From positions 1 to 36,509 of the forward strand of contig JAJFKZ010000107.1 in assembly GCA_021772955.1 (NCBI GenBank): a stretch of 36,509 nt of DNA. Direction: 5' to 3'. Origin of the DNA: Gammaproteobacteria bacterium (lineage in GTDB: Bacteria > Pseudomonadota > Gammaproteobacteria > Xanthomonadales > Wenzhouxiangellaceae). The translations under genes were made by a program, and so were the position numbers. The notes below the pieces were generated by a model, which saw only the letters and a list, made by a program, of their open reading frames with translations, was not told the origin of the DNA and searched no databases. Shown piece by piece: positions 28,120-34,499 of this stretch. The first letter of the stretch is position 1. Each line of letters opens with the position of its first letter.

Positions 28120-29592
28120 ATGACATCAATCAAGCTAGCCCGTTCCGATTTGTTCAAAAACCAGGCCTATGTGAATGGCCGCTGGCAAAATGCGCCCGCA
28201 GCAGCAACCTTTGCGGTGCATGATCCTGCCACTGGCGAGTTGCTGGCTGAGGTCGCCGATCTGGATGCAGCAGCCACCACTCAGGCGGTTGCTGCCGCGC
28301 GCCAGGCATTTGCGCACTGGAGCAGCATCACGGCCAAGCAGCGCAGTGAGTATTTGCTGGCCTGGTATCAGCTGATCATGCAGCACAGCGATGACCTGGC
28401 CATGCTGATCACGCGCGAACAGGGCAAACCGCTGGCCGAGGCCAAAGGCGAAATAAGCTATGCTGCATCGTTCGTGCAATGGTTTGCAGAGGAGGCCAAG
28501 CGTGCCTATGGCGAGTTGATCCCGTCGCCATGGCCAGGCAGCCGTATACAGGTGCTGCGCCAGCCGATAGGCGTGGTCGCATCGATTACACCGTGGAACT
28601 TTCCGGCGGCGATGATCACGCGCAAGGCCACCCCGGCACTGGCGGCCGGTTGCCCGGTGGTGATCAAGCCTTCAGAAGAAACCCCACTGACGGCATTGGC
28701 GCTGGCCGTGCTGGCGGAACAGGCGGGTCTGCCCGCCGGGGTGTTCAATATCGTTACCAGCAATCAGGCGGCGGCAGTGGGTGAGGTACTGTCTACCCAT
28801 CCTGATGTCGCCATGCTGTCGTTTACCGGCTCCACTGCAGTGGGCAAGTTGCTGATGAAGCAGTGCGCCTCGACCGTCAAAAAGAGCGCCATGGAGTTGG
28901 GTGGCAACGCGCCGTTCATCGTATTTGATGACGCCGATCTGGACGCCGCCGTGGATGGCTTGATGCAAAGCAAGTTCCGCAACACCGGCCAGACCTGCGT
29001 CTGCGCCAATCGCATTTTTGTGCAGGATGCAGTCTACGATAATTTTGCCAACAAACTGCAAGCACGCGTCAGTGAGCTCAAGCATGGGCAGGGCACCGCA
29101 GACAATGTCACGCTGGGGCCTTTGATCAATCGCGGCGGGCTGGACAAGGTCAGCCGCCTGGTGGATGCCGCTGTGCAAGCCGGCGCCGAGTGCCGCTGGC
29201 GCGCGGATATCAATGGCCTGGATCAGCAGCGCTATTACCCGGCCACGCTACTGACCAACGTGCAAACCGGCATGGACATTACCAAAGAGGAGATATTCGG
29301 CCCGGTCGCCGCCTTGATCCGGTTCAGCAATGAGCAAGAAGTTATCCGCGCCGCCAACGACACCCGCGCCGGTCTGGCCGCGTATTTCTATGCCCGTGAT
29401 ATCGGTCGCATCTGGCGTGTTCAGGAGGCACTCGAATATGGCATTGTTGGCGTTAATGCCGGCCTGTTTTCCACCGAGGTGGCACCGTTTGGCGGAGTCA
29501 AGGAATCCGGACACGGCCGCGAAGGTTCGCACCACGGCATGGAAGAGTTCCTGGAAATCAAATACGTGCTGCATGCGGGGCTGGGTGAATAA
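28120..29592 (+). CDS. gabD: NAD(P)-dependent succinate-semialdehyde dehydrogenase
   Basis: It oxidises succinate semialdehyde to succinate, the last step of GABA breakdown. The 490 residues show the aldehyde dehydrogenase set: ITPWNFPAAMITRK, FTGSTAVGKLLM, general base Glu259 in MELGGNAPF, nucleophile Cys293 in NTGQTCVCANR, and EEIFGPVA. The C-terminal GLFSTEVAPFGGVKESG and GHGREGSHHG are typical of GabD. AGGAG lies 11 nt before the ATG, with an ATG-TAA start-stop pair (28112-28117) in between. No gabT or transporter is adjacent. It is the last housekeeping gene before the CRISPR locus. Confidence 0.92.
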   Translation: MTSIKLARSDLFKNQAYVNGRWQNAPAAATFAVHDPATGELLAEVADLDAAATTQAVAAARQAFAHWSSITAKQRSEYLLAWYQLIMQHSDDLAMLITREQGKPLAEAKGEISYAASFVQWFAEEAKRAYGELIPSPWPGSRIQVLRQPIGVVASITPWNFPAAMITRKATPALAAGCPVVIKPSEETPLTALALAVLAEQAGLPAGVFNIVTSNQAAAVGEVLSTHPDVAMLSFTGSTAVGKLLMKQCASTVKKSAMELGGNAPFIVFDDADLDAAVDGLMQSKFRNTGQTCVCANRIFVQDAVYDNFANKLQARVSELKHGQGTADNVTLGPLINRGGLDKVSRLVDAAVQAGAECRWRADINGLDQQRYYPATLLTNVQTGMDITKEEIFGPVAALIRFSNEQEVIRAANDTRAGLAAYFYARDIGRIWRVQEALEYGIVGVNAGLFSTEVAPFGGVKESGHGREGSHHGMEEFLEIKYVLHAGLGE

Positions 29593-29850
29593 GAGTGCGT
29601 ACGCAATTCTAGAAAACTTAGATCTGAGTATTTGGATATTTCGCAAGCTTTGTCTCTTCGTCGGCATATCAAAACATAAGCTTGCTGGCATTATCTACTT
29701 GATATTTCAATAAAAATATGCGAAGCCAATATATGAAGACCCGTTGACCGGTGCAATCAATAGGCCAAAACCAAATTATAATCAAATGTTAGCAATTTGA
29801 TTTAATGATTCAGATGAGGTAAAAGATGAGATAAAGCAGTGGTCGAGTGA
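29593..29850. other. AT-rich boundary between gabD and the CRISPR locus
   Basis: This stretch is distinctly richer in A and T than everything to its left. No full gene is seen. A short frame at about 29713-29793 reads KYAKPIYEDPLTGAINRP and ends in TGA. It has coding-like composition, begins after an in-frame stop and lacks a start, so it could be the tail of a lost gene. Terminators for gabD and for the leftward tracrRNA should lie here, but no T-run hairpin is clear. Confidence 0.4.
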
Positions 29851-29854
29851 GAAA

Positions 29855-29954
29855 TTTAGGGGATGTCCGGTCTTGCGACCGGACAGTGACCCCACGGCAC
29901 ATCAAATGAATGACGGCCTTATTGTAGCAACGGCTCTCACCCCGATTGGCTACA
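29855..29954 (-). ncRNA. tracrRNA of the type II-C CRISPR system
   Basis: On the minus strand the anti-repeat (29956-29921) can pair with the CRISPR repeat. A 21-base block (29934-29954) and a 7-base block (29922-29928) match, separated by a 5-base mismatch bulge; overall 29 of 36 bases match. The tail GCTACAATAAGGCCGTC then GATGTGCCG is nearly identical to the N. meningitidis tracrRNA as I remember it. A terminal stem GTCCGGTC-GCAA-GACCGGAC (29865-29884) closes the RNA, flanked by GGGG and CCCC that can extend it. The 3' end is approximate because no long T run follows. It binds crRNA and Cas9, and RNase III usually trims the duplex. Confidence 0.9.
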
Positions 29955-29960
29955 TGGACA

Positions 29961-29989
29961 ACTATACAGGGAGTGAAGGGAAAAGTGAA
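29961..29989 (-). promoter_or_regulatory. Predicted tracrRNA promoter overlapping the cas9 start
   Basis: On the minus strand TTCACT (29989-29984) and TATAGT (29966-29961) lie 17 bp apart. The expected start, near 29954, coincides with the 5' end of the anti-repeat pairing region. The -35 box contains the cas9 GTG start codon (29985-29987) on the opposite strand. Confidence 0.6.
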
Positions 29990-32900
29990 CAGTTTTGACA
30001 AAAAAACAACTCGCCATTACGTACTCGGCCTGGATATCGGAATTGCATCGATTGGCTGGGCGGCACTTAACAGTAATGACGGTAATGTTGTAGATGGCAT
30101 TATCGATCTCGGTGTTCGAATCTTTGAACGTGGCGAAACGGCCAAGAAAGGTGAGTCACTTAATCTTGCCAGAAGGCTTGCCAGAGGGACTAGAAGGCGC
30201 TTGCGAAGGCGTGCACACCGCATGTTGAGATTGAAAAGATTGCTATTACGCGAAGGATTGGTAAAACAAGAACATCTGGATTCAAGTGGCAATATCAAGT
30301 TCAGCGCAGATCCATGGCGTTTGAGGTCCGAAGGGCTTGACAGACTATTGACACCATTTGAGTGGGCGGGGGTGATCTATCACATGATCAAACACCGCGG
30401 CTATCTTTCGACACGAAAAGCCGACAATAACAGCGCGGATAATGATACCGGCAAGGTATTGGTTGCGCTCAAGGCCATGAACGAGCGTCTGGAAGCGGGT
30501 GGTTGGCGCACAATTGGCGAAATGGCTTATATGGATAATGAAGAGTTTGGCCATGCCATCCGCAACAAACAGGGTGATTACAGGCACTGCTTTGATCGTA
30601 AGATGCTGAGAAGTGAGTTACAGCTTCTGGCTGACAAGCAGCATGCATTTGGCAATCCGCACACAGATGATGCTTTTAGAGAGCAGATCATTACTCTCTT
30701 AATGCAGCAACGTCCTGCCTTATCGGGCAAGAATCTGCTCAAAATGCTCGGTAAATGTACCTTCGAGAAGCACGAGTATCGAGCGCCAAGAGCGAGCTAT
30801 AGTGCGGAAAGATTTGTCTGGCTGTCCAAACTCAATAACCTTCGTCTACTCAACAGTGATCGCAGCCGTCGCTCACTGACCGCAGCAGAAAGACAGGTAA
30901 TCATGGATTTTCCTTACGAGCGTGTCGTTGTCAAGTATGCACAAGTACGCAGAGCCTTAGACCTGCCAGACGATATCCTGTTTGTGGGTCTGCGTTATCG
31001 CGATGACGAGAACGCAGAAAACGAAAAGCTTATCGAACTGAAAGGTTGGCACAAAATGAAAAAAGCACTCTCGGATGCCGGTCTGACAACTGAATGGCAT
31101 GGAATTGCCAGCAGAACCGAAGAGCTTGACGAATTGGCCTACGCATTGAGCGTATTCAAAGACGATAAAGAGATTAGTACCCATTTGCGGGCAAAAGGGT
31201 TTGATGATGTTGTGATTCAAGCCTTGCTGTCTGTCAACTTCAGCAAATTTTCTCACCTATCGTTGCTTGCGCTGCGCAAGCTGATTCCACACCTGGAAGC
31301 AGGTATGCGCTACGACGAGGCGTGTACTGCAGCGGGCTATGATCACAGTTTGCCTATCAATATTGATAAATCTGATCTATTGCCGCCAATCAATGCTGAT
31401 GATGTGCGTAATCCGGTAGTGATGCGTTCACTCTCGCAGGCGCGCAAGGTGATTAATGCCATCATCCGTGAATATGGTCAGCCATTGCGCGTGCATATTG
31501 AATTGGCAAGAGATTTGAGCAAACCAAAGATCGAGCGAAATCGCATAGAGCGTGAACAGAAAAAGTGGCGCGATCACAAAGAAGGCCTGGTCAAGGAATA
31601 CATTGAGAATCTAGGTGCAGAGCCAAGTGGTAAGGACTTGCTGAAATACCGACTTTACAAAGAACAGAACGGCAAGTGTGCTTATTCGCTGCAATCTCTT
31701 GAGCTAGATAGGCTGACAGAAGCCGGTTATGCAGATATCGATCATATTTTGCCTTACAGCCGAACTTTCGATGATTCATTGAACAACAAGGTGCTGGTGC
31801 TCGGCAAAGAAAATCGCAACAAAGGCAATAAAACACCGTGGGAATACTTCGGCAGCAGCGATGAACAGCGCTGGGTGTTCTTTGAGGCCTGGGTTCGCTC
31901 GAACCCTGGGTTTAAACAGGCCAAACGCAATCGCTTATTGAAACGTTCCCTCACTGAAGAAGATCAACAGGATTTTCGCGAACGGCACCTCAATGATACG
32001 CGCTACATCGCGCGCTATCTGAAAAACTTCGTTGAACAAAATCTGCAGCTATCCGGTGATGCTCAACGCGTTCGAGTGGTTTCCGGCAGTTTGACCAGTT
32101 TTCTGCGAGCACGCTACGGCTTGATCAAAAAACGGGAAGAAAGCGACTTGCATCACGCAATGGATGCGGTGGTTGTCGCTGCAACCACCAACAGCATGAT
32201 CAAGCGCTTGTCGGACTACGCCAGATTTGATGAGCTTGATCGGGTCAAAATCACAGGTTATATCGATCCTGAAACTGGCGAAGTGCTGGATATCAGCACG
32301 CTACGGAAGCTGGAGCAGCAGTTCCCTGAACCATGGCCTAATTTCAGATACGAATTGCAGGCCAGATTGAAACCAGACCCGCAACGTGCATTGCGAGCCA
32401 TAGACGGCTGGCAGCACCGGGATATTTCCTGGATTCGGCCGATCACAGTTTCGCGCGCACCTCGACGCAGTGTTACCGGCCCTGGCCATGCAGAAATCAT
32501 TCGCTCTGCCAAACGACTTGACGAGCAGATCAGCTACACCCGCGTACCGTTGACCAAATTGACTTTGCCCATGTTAGAGACGATACATGGTCGTGAACGT
32601 GACAAACCCCTTTACGAGGCATTGAAGTCTAGGCTTTCAGAGCATGACGGCAAGGCGGACAAGGCATTTGCCGAACCGTTTTATAAACCTGCGGCGCCGG
32701 GCAAGCAAGCGCCCAGAGTCACGGCGGTCAAGATTGAGGCCATCCAGAAAAGTGGCATACCAATCCGAGACGGTGTTGCGGATAATTCATCCATGGTAAG
32801 GGTGGATGTCTATCGTAAAAACAACAAGTACTGGCTGGTGCCGGTGTATGCCTGGCAGATAGAAAAAAGCATCATACCGATGCATGCTGTCGTTGCCTAT

Positions 32901-33209
32901 AAACCGGAGCAAGAATGGGAGCCAATGGAAGACAATGCACAGTATTTATATCATTTTCAATATGATGATGTAGTCCAGATTGATACTGGAAAAGTCAAGA
33001 TATTTGGTTATTTTAATGGTATGAATCGTTCCACTGGCGCTATCAATATTGAGGTACATGATAGGAACCAATTGATTGGTAAAAAGGGATTATTCAGGGG
33101 CGTTGGTGTCAAGACCGCAAAATCGCTGCAAAAGTACCAGATTGATGTTCTGGGCAAATACTGGGTGATCAAAAAGGAGGCACCGCCATGGGCTGGCGCA
33201 GTATCATGA
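29985..33209 (+). CDS. cas9: Type II-C CRISPR endonuclease Cas9
   Basis: With GTG 29985 as start the protein has 1074 residues, close to NmeCas9 (1082), and its first residues (VNSFDKKTTRHYVLGLDIG) line up with that enzyme. The TTG start in the track would lie inside the tracrRNA anti-repeat. GAAGGG precedes the GTG by 4 nt. Order: RuvC-I with Asp17, arginine-rich bridge helix (RRLARGTRRRLRRRAHR), recognition lobe, RuvC-II Glu506 (VHIELARDL), HNH His587 (DIDHILPYSR), RuvC-III His724 and Asp727 (HHAMDA), and a C-terminal PAM-interacting domain. All nuclease residues are present. At the NmeCas9 PAM contacts Q981, H1024 and N1029 it has Ala971, Asn1014 and Ala1019, while the T1027 equivalent is kept. 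cas1 overlaps its end by 22 bp. Confidence 0.96.
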   Translation: MNSFDKKTTRHYVLGLDIGIASIGWAALNSNDGNVVDGIIDLGVRIFERGETAKKGESLNLARRLARGTRRRLRRRAHRMLRLKRLLLREGLVKQEHLDSSGNIKFSADPWRLRSEGLDRLLTPFEWAGVIYHMIKHRGYLSTRKADNNSADNDTGKVLVALKAMNERLEAGGWRTIGEMAYMDNEEFGHAIRNKQGDYRHCFDRKMLRSELQLLADKQHAFGNPHTDDAFREQIITLLMQQRPALSGKNLLKMLGKCTFEKHEYRAPRASYSAERFVWLSKLNNLRLLNSDRSRRSLTAAERQVIMDFPYERVVVKYAQVRRALDLPDDILFVGLRYRDDENAENEKLIELKGWHKMKKALSDAGLTTEWHGIASRTEELDELAYALSVFKDDKEISTHLRAKGFDDVVIQALLSVNFSKFSHLSLLALRKLIPHLEAGMRYDEACTAAGYDHSLPINIDKSDLLPPINADDVRNPVVMRSLSQARKVINAIIREYGQPLRVHIELARDLSKPKIERNRIEREQKKWRDHKEGLVKEYIENLGAEPSGKDLLKYRLYKEQNGKCAYSLQSLELDRLTEAGYADIDHILPYSRTFDDSLNNKVLVLGKENRNKGNKTPWEYFGSSDEQRWVFFEAWVRSNPGFKQAKRNRLLKRSLTEEDQQDFRERHLNDTRYIARYLKNFVEQNLQLSGDAQRVRVVSGSLTSFLRARYGLIKKREESDLHHAMDAVVVAATTNSMIKRLSDYARFDELDRVKITGYIDPETGEVLDISTLRKLEQQFPEPWPNFRYELQARLKPDPQRALRAIDGWQHRDISWIRPITVSRAPRRSVTGPGHAEIIRSAKRLDEQISYTRVPLTKLTLPMLETIHGRERDKPLYEALKSRLSEHDGKADKAFAEPFYKPAAPGKQAPRVTAVKIEAIQKSGIPIRDGVADNSSMVRVDVYRKNNKYWLVPVYAWQIEKSIIPMHAVVAYKPEQEWEPMEDNAQYLYHFQYDDVVQIDTGKVKIFGYFNGMNRSTGAINIEVHDRNQLIGKKGLFRGVGVKTAKSLQKYQIDVLGKYWVIKKEAPPWAGAVS

Positions 33210-34114
33210 TCAGCAAGGGTGCAGATTTGCGCCTGAAGCATGGCCAGTTGAAGATTTGCCGTCAAGATAAAGCGCCCATCACGCTGCCACTGGAGGATAT
33301 TGACAGCATGGTGCTGGATACCGCACAGACAAGACTCAGCGGACAATTGTTGAGTGCCTGCATGGAGCAACAGTCTGCAGTCTACGTCTGTGATAAAAAG
33401 CATATGCCTGCTGGTGTGCTGCTGCCATTTAACAGCCATCACCGCGGCCTCAAGGTCTTGCGGCGCCAGCTGAATATGGGCAAACCATTGCGCAAACGTC
33501 TGTGGCAGCAACTGGTGCAGGCCAAGATCAACAATCAAAGCGAGTTGCTGCTTCGTCAGAAGCATGCAACACAGGCCAGAATGCTGACGAGAATGGCCAG
33601 CAAGGTACGCTCTGGCGATCCTGACAATATTGAAGCCCCGGCTGCGGCAGCCTATTTTCGTGTTTTGTTCGGCCAAGGCTTTGCTCGACGCAAGCCGGTA
33701 TGGATCAATTCTGCACTGAACTACAGTTACTGCCTGATTCGTGGTTTAATCGCAAGGTCGCTGGTGGGTTCAGGTTATCAACCAGCTTTGGGGCTGGGGC
33801 ACAACAACGAACAGAATGCATTCAATCTCGCCGATGATTTGCTGGAGCCCTGGCGTGCCATTGTCGATGGCTGGGTGATCAGATTGATGCAAGAGATGGA
33901 TGATGATGATCAGAGCACAGATTTGCTGCCCGCTCACAAGCAGCAGCTGGTAGCCAACCTGACTGCCGAAGTGATATTGCAAGGCGATTGTTATGGTGTC
34001 AGTGCTGCGGCCAATGAACAGGTCAACAGCCTGAGTCGTGCAATCAAGTGCAAAGATACCAGATTATTGTTACATCCAGAAGCTTTGCAACATGATCTGA
34101 ACGATGGGCAATGA
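33188..34114 (+). CDS. cas1: CRISPR spacer integrase Cas1 (type II)
   Basis: Cas1 with Cas2 inserts new spacers. The 308 residues match type II-C Cas1: [20 protein letters not shown] and [11 protein letters not shown] in the N-terminal beta domain. The metal-binding residues Glu149 ([15 protein letters not shown]), His205 ([18 protein letters not shown]) and Glu220 (LLEPWR) are in place. AAAGGAGG with about 7-nt spacing precedes ATG 33188. It overlaps both cas9 (22 bp) and cas2 (11 bp), so the three genes are surely one operon. Confidence 0.95.
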   Translation: MGWRSIMISKGADLRLKHGQLKICRQDKAPITLPLEDIDSMVLDTAQTRLSGQLLSACMEQQSAVYVCDKKHMPAGVLLPFNSHHRGLKVLRRQLNMGKPLRKRLWQQLVQAKINNQSELLLRQKHATQARMLTRMASKVRSGDPDNIEAPAAAAYFRVLFGQGFARRKPVWINSALNYSYCLIRGLIARSLVGSGYQPALGLGHNNEQNAFNLADDLLEPWRAIVDGWVIRLMQEMDDDDQSTDLLPAHKQQLVANLTAEVILQGDCYGVSAAANEQVNSLSRAIKCKDTRLLLHPEALQHDLNDGQ

Positions 34115-34436
34115 GACGCGACGTTTTATGCGCTTGATGGTGCTGTTTGACCTGCCGACGACATCAGCGGCATACAAGCGCGCTTATGTGCAGTTCCGTA
34201 ATTATTTGCTGAAAGATGGCTATGTCATGGTGCAATGGTCGGTATATGCGCGCATCGTCAATGGTATTGATGCCGCAGAAAAGCATCTGCAAAGGCTGCA
34301 GAAGCACTTGCCCAGAGAAGGCTCGATCCGCTGCCTGCAGATTACCGAGAAGCAATTCACGCAAATGAAGATTCTGTTGGGTGAACGCACAAATCAGGAA
34401 AAAATCGTCAACAATGAACAGTTTCTGTTGTTTTGA
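34104..34436 (+). CDS. cas2: CRISPR-associated protein Cas2
   Basis: Cas2 dimerises as the platform of the Cas1-Cas2 integrase. The 110 residues have the ferredoxin-like core [13 protein letters not shown] with the conserved Asp, and [24 protein letters not shown] follows. The N-terminal [10 protein letters not shown] resembles N. meningitidis Cas2, which supports ATG 34104 over the internal ATG at 34128. It overlaps cas1 by 11 bp. The array begins 63 bp after its stop. Neither cas4 nor csn2 is present, which fits subtype II-C. Confidence 0.94.
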   Translation: MGNETRRFMRLMVLFDLPTTSAAYKRAYVQFRNYLLKDGYVMVQWSVYARIVNGIDAAEKHLQRLQKHLPREGSIRCLQITEKQFTQMKILLGERTNQEKIVNNEQFLLF

Positions 34437-34450
34437 ACCGGTTTTGCGCG

Positions 34451-34490
34451 CGGCAAAAGTGCTCTGGAGCAAGCTCCAGAGCGGCTTTGC
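34451..34490. terminator. Two-way hairpin between cas2 and the CRISPR array
   Basis: GCTCTGGAGC (34461-34470) and GCTCCAGAGC (34473-34482) form a perfect 10-bp stem around AA. GCAAA on the left and TTTGC on the right can extend it. The short A and T tracts on the two sides could help end the rightward cas mRNA and the leftward crRNA precursor. T runs are short, so efficiency is uncertain. Confidence 0.55.
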
Positions 34491-34499
34491 GGGCGAGGT

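Noticed and set aside
29946-29984. TTG start for cas9 given in the ORF track
   Set aside because: These codons lie in the tracrRNA anti-repeat and the predicted promoter, and have no counterpart in NmeCas9. GTG 29985 aligns with the family N-terminus.
34437-34499. A csn2 or cas4 gene, or a leader, between cas2 and the array
   Set aside because: Only 63 bp are present and they hold a hairpin. The crRNA direction places any leader at the far, unseen end.
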